Source: Bacillota bacterium
Lineage (GTDB): Bacteria; Bacillota; Clostridia; Christensenellales; UBA1242
DNA length: 40,846 bases
Reading direction: 5' to 3'
Assembly: GCA_009787915.1 (NCBI GenBank)
Contig: WQSK01000004.1
Location: forward strand, 1-40,846
Made by a program: the position numbers and the translations under genes. The notes beneath the pieces are model-generated. The model was not told the origin of the DNA. It searched no databases and saw nothing but the letters and a program-made list of their open reading frames with translations. Of this stretch, positions 18,700 to 29,555 are shown piece after piece. The stretch's first letter is position 1, and every line of letters begins with the position of its first letter.

Positions 18700-19944
18700 G
18701 ATTTTATAGTTTCTTGTGACTTTTTTGACCGCGCCGAAGAATCCCATTGAATCAATATCTGCACCCGTCACAAGGTCAATCTCGGAAACAACAACGCCTT
18801 CGTCGGTCACGATAATTTTACCAACGGCATCCCCCATTTTGTGTGGTGCCTTTACGTGTTCGTTCATTTCAATAGCCACAGTCGGTGCCGCCCCTTTGTC
18901 GCCCTTTTTCACAAGGTCAAAAAAGTTGTCCTTTGCGAACACATCAATTTTATCGGTCATCGCACCCTTTACATTAATCTGTCCGACAATTTGGTTTTTA
19001 TCAACAATAAGTTTGCTTTCATAACTGTCCATAGCATGGCGCATAAGGGCACCACTCTCGTTAAAACGAGTTTGGCTATTCTCCGCACCGATAATTACAG
19101 CGATAGGTTTGATTTTCCCACGCTCGGCCGATACAGTGATACAGTGTCCTGCTTCATTCGTAAAGCCCGTCTTTCCTCCCAAACATCCGTCAAAGAATTT
19201 TGCGTGCTTGTTTGTGTTTGTAAGACCAGTCACGCGACCGCTTGGGTGCGCAAAGTCATACATCCATGTGTTTGTAACATCGATATCATAGAACGGTGAA
19301 GAAATCATATATTGGAAAACCTTTGCAACGTCTGCGGCCGTAGAATATGCCTCGGCGGCTGGTAAACCCGTTGCGTTTGCGTATCTTGTGTTTTCCATAC
19401 CCAAACGTGTAGCGAGTTCGTTCATGCGGTCAACAAACGCTGACTCGCTTCCTGCAATAAGTTCCGCCATAGCAACACATGAATCATTGGCACTGGCAAC
19501 AATGATTGTTCTTATAAGTTCTTTGACTGAATATTCTGCCTCGAAATCGAGGAAGGCTTGGGAACCACCCATTCCGCTTGCTTCACGGCTGACAGGAACC
19601 ATTTGTTCAAGGGTAATCTCACCTGCTTCCAATGCGTCGAAAATAACCGACAAGGTCGTAATCTTTACCATACTTGCGATTGGCAAGCGGTTGTGTTCGT
19701 CTTTTGTGAACAAAACTTTTCCGCTGTTGGCTTCGACAAGAAATGCGGATTTCGCTGTGATTTCGAGGGCCGATTGTTCCACAGCCGCAGACACCAATGC
19801 CGCCGCCGATACAACTGCATTCGTTGTTCCGCCTTCTTTACAACACTTAGGCCCCATCAGAAACACCGACCCAACTGCCACAGGGATTACCATGCCAAGT
19901 ATCAAAGTTTTTTTCACACCAAAAGTTTTTTTTTCCATACCCAT
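18697..19944 (-). CDS. dacF: D-alanyl-D-alanine carboxypeptidase (DacF-type, S11)
   Basis: ASMVK (SxxK), SAND (SxN), GCLGGKTGFTNEAGHC (KTG). Confidence 0.93.
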   Translation of the reverse strand: MGMEKKTFGVKKTLILGMVIPVAVGSVFLMGPKCCKEGGTTNAVVSAAALVSAAVEQSALEITAKSAFLVEANSGKVLFTKDEHNRLPIASMVKITTLSVIFDALEAGEITLEQMVPVSREASGMGGSQAFLDFEAEYSVKELIRTIIVASANDSCVAMAELIAGSESAFVDRMNELATRLGMENTRYANATGLPAAEAYSTAADVAKVFQYMISSPFYDIDVTNTWMYDFAHPSGRVTGLTNTNKHAKFFDGCLGGKTGFTNEAGHCITVSAERGKIKPIAVIIGAENSQTRFNESGALMRHAMDSYESKLIVDKNQIVGQINVKGAMTDKIDVFAKDNFFDLVKKGDKGAAPTVAIEMNEHVKAPHKMGDAVGKIIVTDEGVVVSEIDLVTGADIDSMGFFGAVKKVTRNYKI

Positions 19945-19984
19945 AGCGTTTGCAAAAATAATTAAATTATTCTAATATTTCAAT

Positions 19985-21157
19985 GTGGCTGACGGCACAA
20001 AGTTATTTATTATTGATACTTTACGCAGGATATCGCTCGCGTTACTTGGTGGCTTTTTGGTAATGTATTTTTTGCAACTTGGGAGCGACACAATTTACCC
20101 AATTGCCGCCATGTATCTAATAATGTGGATTGTTGCTGTGCTTGTTTTTTACGTAACAAGAAACTTGGTAAACCGCGGGAATAAACTTGTCCCCATACGC
20201 ATTTCGACGATTCTGCTTTTGGCAATATATGTTTTTGTAATTTTTACAAGGCACCACATTATTGATTTCTTTTGGGTTATTGGAATTTTGCGCGGATTGG
20301 AGGTCGGTTTCTATCACACCTCATTCAACCAGATGAAGTCAACAATAATATCGAACAAGAGCAGATTATGGTTTTTATCCATCGGACAAATCAGAACAGG
20401 TATCATTGATATCTTCTTACCAATTTTATTCGGGTTTATGCTGCTACGGTTAGAATATCATTATGTCGCCATAGTCATGGCTTTTATCTGTGCGATAAGT
20501 TTCTTGTTCTCTTTGTGCTTAAAAGACAAATCTCCTAAACTTGGCAAAACGAATATTCCGTTATTTATGAAAACTTTTTCTGAAAACAAGAAAATTAAAA
20601 AAGTCATGTGGGTGGCGTTTTTCAGCGGACTTACATATAACGCGAGTGCCTTTACCCTGATGATAACAATTTACACCGCATTGGTTCTCGGCAGCACATT
20701 CCACTTCGGGATGGCGGCCGCCCTATATTCCGTACTAGGAATGGTTGCAAGTCTTTTGGTCGCAAAATTCGGCAAAGAAAACAATTTCAAAACTTTGTCA
20801 TGGTCGGCTGTTTTAATAATCTTATCAACCTTTTTCTTTATGGTTTTCAACACAGATATTTATACCGTTATTATCTTCGCGTGCATAAATGCGTTCTTTA
20901 TCGTTTTCGCAAGCGCATTTGTGAGTAAAAACATCTACGACTACTCTAATCTTGATTGCGTCAAAGACAAACATAAAACAGAGTACTTTTTCATAATCGA
21001 AGTATTCCGATGTCTTGGCAGGGTTTTGGGACTTGTACTCTTAATCTTGACCGCGGTTTTCAGTAGCACATTGTTCTTGCAAATATCAATGGTATTAATC
21101 GGGCTTATGTTTATCCCATTGGTATTTATAAACAATAGACTGGGGATGAGTGCATGA
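19985..21157 (+). CDS. MFS-like multi-pass membrane transporter
   Basis: About 10-12 hydrophobic segments over 390 aa; GTG start; coupled to the downstream phosphatase gene. Confidence 0.75.
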   Translation: MADGTKLFIIDTLRRISLALLGGFLVMYFLQLGSDTIYPIAAMYLIMWIVAVLVFYVTRNLVNRGNKLVPIRISTILLLAIYVFVIFTRHHIIDFFWVIGILRGLEVGFYHTSFNQMKSTIISNKSRLWFLSIGQIRTGIIDIFLPILFGFMLLRLEYHYVAIVMAFICAISFLFSLCLKDKSPKLGKTNIPLFMKTFSENKKIKKVMWVAFFSGLTYNASAFTLMITIYTALVLGSTFHFGMAAALYSVLGMVASLLVAKFGKENNFKTLSWSAVLIILSTFFFMVFNTDIYTVIIFACINAFFIVFASAFVSKNIYDYSNLDCVKDKHKTEYFFIIEVFRCLGRVLGLVLLILTAVFSSTLFLQISMVLIGLMFIPLVFINNRLGMSA

Positions 21158-21738
21158 TATATCTTCTGCGACATGGTGAAACAGATTTTAATGTTAAAAA
21201 CTTGCTTATGGGTCAATTAGACATCCCACTTAATGCAAATGGTATCTCACAGGCGCACTCTGCTATTACGGATGTCACAAAAATCAAATTCGATTATATT
21301 TTCTCATCAGACCTTGCACGCGCAAGACAAACAGCCGAGATTATAAACAAGCATCTAAACCTCAATATAACTTTTGACAAAAGATTGCGGGAGGTTGGAC
21401 TTGGCGAACTTCAAGGGAGAGAGAGAAAAAATATAACCGCTTGTGAATGGGAAAAGTTCAACGAACGCCCAGAATTATTTGGCGGCGAACCATGGTGTCG
21501 CATATTTTCACGCGCAAAAAGTTTTATCCATGAAATCTCATCATACAAGGGTGATATTTTAGTCGTAGGCCACAGTGGTTTATTTAAAATAATGATGTGT
21601 TATGCCGACAACAAAAATTTCAAAGACTTCATGAGGTATTTTATACAAATTGAAATACCGCACTCTAAAATACAAACACTAGGTTACTTAAAATCAACCA
21701 ATACAAGAACCACTCGAAAAGACCAAAACACGCAATGA
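21154..21738 (+). CDS. Histidine phosphatase family protein
   Basis: IYLLRHGETDFN, SSDLARARQTAEII, LREVGLGELQGRE, VVGHSGLFKIM. Confidence 0.93.
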   Translation: MIYLLRHGETDFNVKNLLMGQLDIPLNANGISQAHSAITDVTKIKFDYIFSSDLARARQTAEIINKHLNLNITFDKRLREVGLGELQGRERKNITACEWEKFNERPELFGGEPWCRIFSRAKSFIHEISSYKGDILVVGHSGLFKIMMCYADNKNFKDFMRYFIQIEIPHSKIQTLGYLKSTNTRTTRKDQNTQ

Positions 21739-22300
21739 TTATTATGAACTTTGTGCACGCGGCCACGAGTTCGTTTTTTGTAAATGCCCCACGGAGTCCG
21801 CTGCTCCTTGCCGTTGCACAGGTTCGCAAACACCAGACTGCTGCCGCAATGACGATGACTAATAGCACAAGCATTATAAACAAATACACGATGAACAATA
21901 TAACCCCCGTGATTGCGCCGAACCTTGACAACGCCCAATACAAATTAATGAACATCTCGAAACCCTTATAAGCCAACACAACAAAAACAACCCATGATGC
22001 CCAGCGGTGTAGGCTTGCAACAAACATTATCACAAACACAAGTGTAAACGAAAAAATCCGTGTGATAACTATGGAGCCCAAACTCACATTCGGTCGGACG
22101 ACCCTTAGGATGTTTCCGTCCAAAATGTTGTTTCCGATTTGGATTACGTTGAACCTCGGATTAAAAACCACCGACGCCCCAATAATCATGCCAACAACAA
22201 AAGCCGCAAAAAGACATATCAAAAGAACCTTGTCCATCCTCCAACGAACGGCAATAGCCCCGCGCAATATAAACAGCCCTCGGCGACAACTATGTTTCAC
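21665..22300 (-). CDS. Multi-pass membrane protein of unknown function
   Basis: Several hydrophobic stretches (VLLICLFAAFVVGMIIGASVVF, FSFTLVFVIMFVASL, VILFIVYLFIMLVLLVIVIAAAVW). Confidence 0.7.
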   Translation of the reverse strand: MKHSCRRGLFILRGAIAVRWRMDKVLLICLFAAFVVGMIIGASVVFNPRFNVIQIGNNILDGNILRVVRPNVSLGSIVITRIFSFTLVFVIMFVASLHRWASWVVFVVLAYKGFEMFINLYWALSRFGAITGVILFIVYLFIMLVLLVIVIAAAVWCLRTCATARSSGLRGAFTKNELVAACTKFIIIIACFGLFEWFLYWLILSNLVFVF

Positions 22301-22335
22301 ATAAATTTATATGTTTGCTTTTACTTAAATATTAG

Positions 22336-23280
22336 TTACGCATTTGGCACAGGAGCCAATGGGAGGTCGGTTACAAAAACACCTTCGTCTTTAAAGCCCA
22401 AACAAATTCCAAAGTTGCCTTCTTTTATGCACTCTACTGCGCGCGCCCCGTATGATGTACCAAGATACCTATCGTGGTATGACGGTCTGGCTCCGCGTTG
22501 CATGTACCCAAGCGTGCAAAGCCGTATTTTGTCGTTCCCCATAGCCTCACCAATTTGTTTAACAAAAGTTGCTGCCTCCATAATTTCCGCAAACTGGGTT
22601 TCGGCTTTTTTTTCTTGAAAGACACAAAAACTGCTTTCTTTTCCTTCTGCACGATTTTTTACAAAGATATCAGCAATTTGTTTTGGTGTATGTCGGTCAC
22701 CCTCCATGTCAATCACGTCGGCAAAAGACGCCTCCCCGATATGTTTCGCCAACCTATTACAGTTACGCCCCATGACTTTCACAACATAGTCGCGCCTTGA
22801 TGTTTCCATAGTTTCTTTGAACTTGTCGATTTGAACAACCGAGTCCTCGCACGCCGACGAAAAACCAAGGCAATTCATAGTGTACTCTACATCATTGTCA
22901 ATTGTTGCAGGAATAAAAATTGTATTAACACGCGCGTTTTTACACCGACCTGCACCGATAAAGGAACCATTTCCCCCAATAACAACAAGTGCCGTGAACC
23001 CTTGCTTTTTGTAATTTTTAATGGCAGCCGCAAACCCGTCCTTTGTCATAAGCCGTTTGCTTCGACCACAACGAAATTCACAACCGCTCCGTTGCGAGAT
23101 ACCTCTTGTGTTTTCCAATGTGAGTTGCACAAAGTTCCCGTCAATCAATCCGTCAAATCCGTCAATACCTGCGTACACAGAAATGTCAGGTGAAGCAAAG
23201 CGAAAGATTGCCTCCATGCACGCATTCATCCCAGGCGCGTCACCGCCACTTGCAATTACACAAATTTTTTGTTTAGCCAT
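22336..23280 (-). CDS. pfkA: 6-phosphofructokinase (PfkA family)
   Basis: ASGGDAPGMNACMEAIFR, TIDND, MGRNCNRLA, LGYMQRGARPSYHDR. Confidence 0.92.
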   Translation of the reverse strand: MAKQKICVIASGGDAPGMNACMEAIFRFASPDISVYAGIDGFDGLIDGNFVQLTLENTRGISQRSGCEFRCGRSKRLMTKDGFAAAIKNYKKQGFTALVVIGGNGSFIGAGRCKNARVNTIFIPATIDNDVEYTMNCLGFSSACEDSVVQIDKFKETMETSRRDYVVKVMGRNCNRLAKHIGEASFADVIDMEGDRHTPKQIADIFVKNRAEGKESSFCVFQEKKAETQFAEIMEAATFVKQIGEAMGNDKIRLCTLGYMQRGARPSYHDRYLGTSYGARAVECIKEGNFGICLGFKDEGVFVTDLPLAPVPNA

Positions 23281-23288
23281 ACTCCACT

Positions 23289-24776
23289 TTACCTCATACC
23301 CTTGGATTTAATCAACGTTTTTCTATAGTGATTTGCAAAACGATGGGCCTCGTCCCTAACTCGACAAAGGAGCCTTAGGGCATAACTGTGCTTGTCCAAA
23401 ACAATGGGGTCAGAACGATTGATTAAAAAGACCTCGTTATTTTCGGTAAAGCCAATGATTCTGTCCCTGGGAAACGATTCAGGTGAGAGTGGATTATCAA
23501 CATTGTCCACCGCAAGCATCGCCGCCGACAACTGCCCTTTACCGCCGTCCGCAATTATAAGGTCAGGGGTTTCACGAAAACTCTCGTCCGTACCACCGAT
23601 TCTGTTAAGGCGTCTGAGCAAAACTTCATAAATAGAAGCATAATCATCGCTGTCATTCGTGTGTCGGATTTTGAACTTGCGATACATTTTGCGTGCAACC
23701 TCCCCATCTATGAATACTACCATAGAGCCTACAACATGCTCGCCCCCTGTGTGCGAGATATCAAAACATTCTATTCGTTTAATATTGTGTTCAAAGCCCA
23801 AAACATTTTGCAACTCCCCACACGCACCATGCGTAAATTGGTGCTTTTGTTCGATTCGCTCGATACTCGTTTGCGCGTACTCTTGCGCATTTATATTGGC
23901 CATATCAACAAGTTTCTTTTTATAACCAACTTTGGCATCGGTGACAACTTCGGTCGGGCGGATGTTTTCAAAATAATATTGACCAATAAATTCATCAAGT
24001 TTTTCAGCATCGGTCTTTGGCGAGTTATTAAGATTAGAAAAGTTTTGTATCCCAATAATTTTCCCCGCACGAACTGTAAGAACTGATACGACAAAAACCT
24101 GGGCGGTGCTTGCACAACCAAACACGTCGCAATTGACGTTTCGTGCAACGTTTGCAATTGTGCGTTCCTTGAACTTGTCCAAAAAGTTCATCCCATTTCT
24201 ATACCTTATTGCAAGTTCAAACTGTTGTAACTCGGCGGCTTGGTTCATCTTTTGTTCCAGCACCTCGCGCGCATTAAATTCGTCCTCCCCTGACAAAAAG
24301 CGTTTAATATTCGCAATGGTTTCGGGGTCGCATTTACCGCGTACATTAAATAAATCATAAATCGTATCCATAATCCCAGATGCCCAAATGCCGTTGAAAT
24401 ACGGACCAAAGTATTTACCCCGCTTGTGCAATTGTCTGGTAATTTCAATCTTGTCATCTGTCACCAAAATATATGGGAAAGTCTTATTGTCTTTAAGCAA
24501 CACATTATAGTGCGGCTTATGACGGCGAATAAGGTTTGCCTCCAACGCCAAAGCATCATTTTCGGTCTTGCAAACAAAATAGTTAAAATCCACAACACGT
24601 TGTACAAGAGCAATTGTCTTTGCATCATGGTTGCCTTTTCGGAAGTACGATGACAGGCGTTTGAACAAATCTTTTGCTTTGCCAATGTAAATCACGTGGT
24701 TTGCCATGTCGCGCATTTCGTACACCCCAGGTACGTGCGGAACCAATTGCAGTTTCTCGTTAATGCGGTCGTTCAT
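23289..24776 (-). CDS. uvrC: UvrABC system protein C lacking the C-terminal (HhH)2 domain
   Basis: GIY-YIG (GVYEMRDMANHVIYIGKAKDLFKRLSSYF), UVR motif, RIECFDISHTGGE, IIADGGKGQL, RDEAHRFA; probable start MNDRINEK at 24776. Confidence 0.93.
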   Translation of the reverse strand: MNDRINEKLQLVPHVPGVYEMRDMANHVIYIGKAKDLFKRLSSYFRKGNHDAKTIALVQRVVDFNYFVCKTENDALALEANLIRRHKPHYNVLLKDNKTFPYILVTDDKIEITRQLHKRGKYFGPYFNGIWASGIMDTIYDLFNVRGKCDPETIANIKRFLSGEDEFNAREVLEQKMNQAAELQQFELAIRYRNGMNFLDKFKERTIANVARNVNCDVFGCASTAQVFVVSVLTVRAGKIIGIQNFSNLNNSPKTDAEKLDEFIGQYYFENIRPTEVVTDAKVGYKKKLVDMANINAQEYAQTSIERIEQKHQFTHGACGELQNVLGFEHNIKRIECFDISHTGGEHVVGSMVVFIDGEVARKMYRKFKIRHTNDSDDYASIYEVLLRRLNRIGGTDESFRETPDLIIADGGKGQLSAAMLAVDNVDNPLSPESFPRDRIIGFTENNEVFLINRSDPIVLDKHSYALRLLCRVRDEAHRFANHYRKTLIKSKGMR

Positions 24777-24777
24777 A

Positions 24778-26079
24778 TCACTTCCCCAAACAAAAGCGCG
24801 AAAATATCGTATCCAGCACGGCCTCGGACGTATTCGTCCCCGTAACATTTGATATATGAAACAAACCCGTAGACACGCACGACCCAACAAGGTCTATGGT
24901 TTCACCCTTTTTTAACGAAGATATCGCATAGTCCAAAGACTCTGATGCCAACCGAATTTGTTCGCGCTGTCGCATGTTTGCGTTGACCCGCGCGTTTGAC
25001 TTGCCCGCCACCCCAACGGTTTTTTCGATGATTTGTGATTTCAAGGTATCAATCCCCTCGCCCGTTTTTGCCGAGGTATACACCCAGCCTGCTTTATGCT
25101 TTGTTTTTGTGGTGTCACACTTGTTCCGAACAACGATATGCACTTTTGATTTAACTAGGCTCATAATATCTTTATCGACCATATCCGTGTCTGTCACAAC
25201 AATAGCAACATCACACTCCTCGGCAAGTTTGCGCGTCCGCTCTTGCCCACATTTTTCAATTTTGTTACCTCCGCTTCGCAAACCCGCGGTGTCGAGGAAA
25301 ACAACCTTGTACCCCTCAATCTGGATAGCCTCGGAAATTGTGTCTGTTGTTGTTCCTGCGATGTCGGTGACGATACTGCGACTGGTTCCCAATATCGCGT
25401 TAAAAATTGAACTCTTGCCGACATTTGGCGCACCAAAAAATGCCACGCGAATCCCATTATAGATGTACTCGGCATTACGTTGGTTTTCATTAAGTTTTAA
25501 AAGGCTATTTTTGCACTCGGAAATTTGCGGTAGCACATTGGTTAAGGGCACATCCTCGGGGTGGTCGTTGTGTGCCTCGATTAAAGCCGATACACCCAAC
25601 AACTTTTTTTCAATATCAATCATCGTGTCATGAAATTCGGAATGTAAATATGCCGACCCCAATTCCGCCTCGGATTCGGCATGGATAATATTTGCAATCG
25701 CCTCGGCACCGCTAAGTGTCACACGCCCGCCTAGCAAAGCACGGCGCGTGAACTCGCCAGGTTCTGCCAAACGGCAACCGAGCGAAATCAAATGCTCTAT
25801 GGTTTTATCCAAGAGTATCTGCCCACCGTGCATTTGTAATTCAACAACATCTTCGCCTGTGAAACTTTTTGGGTTCTTGAAAAAAATTGCTACCGAATTA
25901 TCGCACACGAAACCAAACCAAACATTAACCGACGTTGCCTTTCTTGGTTCCAACAAAACACCCGTAATTTTTTGGGCTATGGCGTGTGCCTTGTCACCGC
26001 TGATACGTATTATACCCACCCCGCCAAGTCCTCGGGGTGTCGCAACAGCAACAATTGTGTCAGTGGATATCGAGCGCAC
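24778..26079 (-). CDS. mnmE: tRNA modification GTPase MnmE
   Basis: DTIVAVATPRGLGGVGIIRISG, GAPNVGKSSIFNAIL, TDIAGTTTDTI, C-terminal IFSRFCLGK; probable GTG start at 26079. Confidence 0.95.
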   Translation of the reverse strand: MRSISTDTIVAVATPRGLGGVGIIRISGDKAHAIAQKITGVLLEPRKATSVNVWFGFVCDNSVAIFFKNPKSFTGEDVVELQMHGGQILLDKTIEHLISLGCRLAEPGEFTRRALLGGRVTLSGAEAIANIIHAESEAELGSAYLHSEFHDTMIDIEKKLLGVSALIEAHNDHPEDVPLTNVLPQISECKNSLLKLNENQRNAEYIYNGIRVAFFGAPNVGKSSIFNAILGTSRSIVTDIAGTTTDTISEAIQIEGYKVVFLDTAGLRSGGNKIEKCGQERTRKLAEECDVAIVVTDTDMVDKDIMSLVKSKVHIVVRNKCDTTKTKHKAGWVYTSAKTGEGIDTLKSQIIEKTVGVAGKSNARVNANMRQREQIRLASESLDYAISSLKKGETIDLVGSCVSTGLFHISNVTGTNTSEAVLDTIFSRFCLGK

Positions 26080-26845
26080 GGACAAAATCCCAAAGCCTTG
26101 TATAATTTCCGTAAACCGTAACGACGTGTCTGAGCGAGAAACTTGTGCCTCCGCCGACTGCATTCGGATTTGTTGTGGCGAGATACCAGCGTTGTGCACC
26201 AAAGCCACCCTCTCTTAACGGGATATAAATTCTGAAAACATCCATATCGGATACCAAACGCTCACCTTCGTCATTGTGTAAAAACTCAAACTCTGTACGC
26301 GAGTCTGGAACAGGCGAAATACGGAAAACTGGTCTTGCAAATTCTATGACAATTGAATTTTGAGCAAAGGAACTCTCAAACGATGTTCCGCATTGAACAA
26401 ACCCATTGTTCCAACCTGTGGAGCCTCGTGGTCGTCCGCGGAAAACATCGGCAAGAACATTTGTCCTTGACCCTCGATGCAAAAGATTCAATACCTCCGC
26501 CATGGGTGCATAATGAAGATGTGTAGAATCGTTTGCACTTATCATCTCGCCTGGGCTGTTTGCATTTGCATTTCTATAGGTAATCATGAAAACATCTTCT
26601 TTCAAAATTTCGTGTCCGAAATTGCGCGGTATAGCAACCATTACAATCGACGCGGTTCCAAAACCAACAATCAAAAACACAACAAACGACACGGCCCAAA
26701 TAATAGCCATACGCGGAGTAATATTTTTTGTAAAACCAAAGATACGTTCGTTGAAAGATTTTGGGCGCGCGGTGTCGTCCTTTGGGGCGTCTATGGCCTT
26801 TTGTCTTTCTTCGTCCGTTGTGGACCCTGGTTTATACTCGCTCAT
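26060..26845 (-). CDS. Hypothetical single-pass membrane protein
   Basis: 261-aa ORF with one TM (MAIIWAVSFVVFLIVGFGTASIVMVAI); co-oriented and overlapping neighbours. Confidence 0.75.
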   Translation of the reverse strand: MSEYKPGSTTDEERQKAIDAPKDDTARPKSFNERIFGFTKNITPRMAIIWAVSFVVFLIVGFGTASIVMVAIPRNFGHEILKEDVFMITYRNANANSPGEMISANDSTHLHYAPMAEVLNLLHRGSRTNVLADVFRGRPRGSTGWNNGFVQCGTSFESSFAQNSIVIEFARPVFRISPVPDSRTEFEFLHNDEGERLVSDMDVFRIYIPLREGGFGAQRWYLATTNPNAVGGGTSFSLRHVVTVYGNYTRLWDFVRALDIH

Positions 26846-29505
26846 TCATTTTCCTTTTTCTCTTGATTTTCTGGCGTCTTAACAACTGGTTTCTTCGCCA
26901 CAGGCTTTCTTGGCGCAGTCGGTTTTTTTGCCTGGACAGGCTTTTCCTCTGAACCTGGCTCGGTTTCTGTAACCTCGGCCACTTTCACCGCCCTAGCCAA
27001 AATACTATCATATTCCGCCAAATTGTCAAGAGTCGGGAGTTGCGTCAACTCGTTCCCGTCCCTAACGTGCTGTCTGGCTTTTTCCATTTTTTCTTCCAAC
27101 TCAGCCAGTTTTTCAGGAGTCGACAACTTTGCCTCAACATAACGCTTGCTGTGCTTAAGAATTTTGTCCAATTCAACATCCAATAACTCTATCTCTGAAT
27201 TAATGCGGTCACGTTCTTCCGAGGATTTGGACTCCGCATCACGTTCTTCCATTTTTTTGATAACGTCTTTCGCAGACTTACCCTCCATGATAAGTGCAAT
27301 ATCCGCCGCATAAATTGTTTCGCGTTCAAGCAACACTTTTTTCATAACCTCGGCATGAGATTTGTGTTTTGTCAAAATCTCGGTAGCGCGTTTTTCGGCA
27401 TCCATTATCAGTGCCTTAATCTCGCCGTCAATCACAGATTGAAGTGCTTCCGAGCGGTTTTGGCTGTTATATAAACGCAGTGCCATTTCTTCTTCTTTAC
27501 CATAATAAAGAGGCCCAAGTTTTTTCGACATACCAAACGTTGTTACCATGTACTCGGCAAGGTTTGTTGCAACCTTGATATCGTTTGATGCACCCGTACA
27601 AATGTCACCATGGAAAAGTTGTTCCGCAACACGCCCACCCATAAGCATCGCCAATCTATGCGACAACTCGGTTTTCGATTTATGTTGTGTTTCTTTTTCA
27701 TGGTCGTTTGTTAGGGTATAACCTGCCGCCATACCACGCGGGATAATAGAAACCTCTTGCACCGTTTGGTCAGGTTGCAAAACACGGGAAATAATCGCGT
27801 GACCTGCCTCGTGATAAGCCGTAATTTTTTTATCTTCTTCGGTAATGATTCGGCTTTTTTTCTGTGGTCCAAGTATAACCTTGTTAATACCCTCGGTAAT
27901 ATCAGACATACTGATTTTACGTTTGTCTTTTTTTGCGGCAATAATCGCGGCTTCGTTCAACAAGTTCTCGATATCAGCACCCGAAAACCCAGACACGATT
28001 TGCGCAACACGCTTAAGGTCAACATCGCCGCCCAATGGTTTGCCCTTGGCGTGGACTTTAAGGATTTGCTCGCGCCCCTTAACATCAGGGAGTTGCACAA
28101 CAATTTGCCTGTCAAATCGACCTGGGCGTAAAAGTGCTTGGTCCAAAATATCTGGACGGTTTGTGGCGGCAATAACAATAACGCCCTCCGATTTTGTAAA
28201 GCCATCCATTTGAACCAAAAGTTGGTTAAGGGTTTGTTCGTTTTCTTCAGAAACACCGCTGACCCCTACACCGCGCATACGTGCGATAGAGTCAATTTCG
28301 TCAATAAAGATAATCGCAGGTGCGTTTGCTTTTGCGGTTTCAAAAAGGTCGCGCATACGGCTTGGTCCAACACCAACAAGCATCTCCGAGAAGTCCGAAC
28401 CGCTTATTGAAAAGAAATGAACCCCTGCTTCCCCTGCAATTGCTTTTGCCAAAAGTGTTTTTCCTGTACCTGGTTGTCCCACAAGCAAAACACCTTTAGG
28501 GATACGGGCACCGAGGTCGAGGAATTTCTTTGGGTTTCTTAGGAAATCAACAATTTCCATAACCTGTTCTTTTTCTTCTTCGATACCTGCGACGTTTGCA
28601 AATTTTACATCGCCACCGATTGTATGTGTCGCACGGTTTTTACCCATGTTTCCCAAACCGCCACGGCTTGAAAACGACCTAAATATAAGGAACGCAACCA
28701 ACAGGAATACCATGATTGAAAGGACACTTAAGATGTTTCCAAAGTTAAACCAGTTTGACGGAATCTCACTTGAATTTACATGGAACGAATAACGTGCCGC
28801 GAACTGATTTACAAAAGTATTTACTTGACGGATGTGTGCCCATTGTTCGTTTGATAAGTTCGCATGAGGGGATACCTCGTTTCCCAAAAACCCTGCTAAC
28901 TCGCTTGGGTCAATGTTAAATGCACCCTCAACATAGTCATCATCGGTCGAAGTAAGACCATAGTTTGCAGTTAGAAATGTATTAAGCAAATCCGCAAGCG
29001 CGCGTGCCTGTACATTTACGAAAGAGTTATAAGCCATCCAAATTGCGCTGATGTCGTGAACCATTGTATAATGGAAAACATATGTAGCATGACGGCTTGG
29101 GTTACTTTGGAATCTGTCCAACATTTGCGGGTCGGTGAAGCCATGTCTTAAAACATAGAATTGATTCCCTTGCTGTACAATAGCAGCGATGTTGCTTGTA
29201 GGAATATAGACATAGTGATGACCGAAATCGTCACTACCAAAACGAACATCTGTTGTTTCGCCTTCTATGGTTTGTCTAAGCCTTGTTGTTTCAAAAATCC
29301 ATGCGCCATTTGGCCCAATTGGTTTTGAAACCAAACCGATATCACGCGTGAACTGTGTGTAGGTTGAACGCCGTACTTGTGTCCCGCACGCGTTCATAGA
29401 ATTCATAATCAAAAAAAGTACTAATACAATAGTAACAATGTAAAACAGCGATGACCCGCCGCGTCTTCTTTGTTGTGGTGCTTGTTGTTGCTGTTCAGTG
29501 CTCAT
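26842..29505 (-). CDS. ftsH: ATP-dependent zinc metalloprotease FtsH
   Basis: [33 protein letters not shown] region ([21 protein letters not shown]), HEAGHAI; probable start MSTEQQQQ at 29505. Confidence 0.97.
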   Translation of the reverse strand: MSTEQQQQAPQQRRRGGSSLFYIVTIVLVLFLIMNSMNACGTQVRRSTYTQFTRDIGLVSKPIGPNGAWIFETTRLRQTIEGETTDVRFGSDDFGHHYVYIPTSNIAAIVQQGNQFYVLRHGFTDPQMLDRFQSNPSRHATYVFHYTMVHDISAIWMAYNSFVNVQARALADLLNTFLTANYGLTSTDDDYVEGAFNIDPSELAGFLGNEVSPHANLSNEQWAHIRQVNTFVNQFAARYSFHVNSSEIPSNWFNFGNILSVLSIMVFLLVAFLIFRSFSSRGGLGNMGKNRATHTIGGDVKFANVAGIEEEKEQVMEIVDFLRNPKKFLDLGARIPKGVLLVGQPGTGKTLLAKAIAGEAGVHFFSISGSDFSEMLVGVGPSRMRDLFETAKANAPAIIFIDEIDSIARMRGVGVSGVSEENEQTLNQLLVQMDGFTKSEGVIVIAATNRPDILDQALLRPGRFDRQIVVQLPDVKGREQILKVHAKGKPLGGDVDLKRVAQIVSGFSGADIENLLNEAAIIAAKKDKRKISMSDITEGINKVILGPQKKSRIITEEDKKITAYHEAGHAIISRVLQPDQTVQEVSIIPRGMAAGYTLTNDHEKETQHKSKTELSHRLAMLMGGRVAEQLFHGDICTGASNDIKVATNLAEYMVTTFGMSKKLGPLYYGKEEEMALRLYNSQNRSEALQSVIDGEIKALIMDAEKRATEILTKHKSHAEVMKKVLLERETIYAADIALIMEGKSAKDVIKKMEERDAESKSSEERDRINSEIELLDVELDKILKHSKRYVEAKLSTPEKLAELEEKMEKARQHVRDGNELTQLPTLDNLAEYDSILARAVKVAEVTETEPGSEEKPVQAKKPTAPRKPVAKKPVVKTPENQEKKENE

Positions 29506-29555
29506 GTCCATAGTATGCCATATGACAAAATTAAAATACAAGCCAAATCAGAAAA

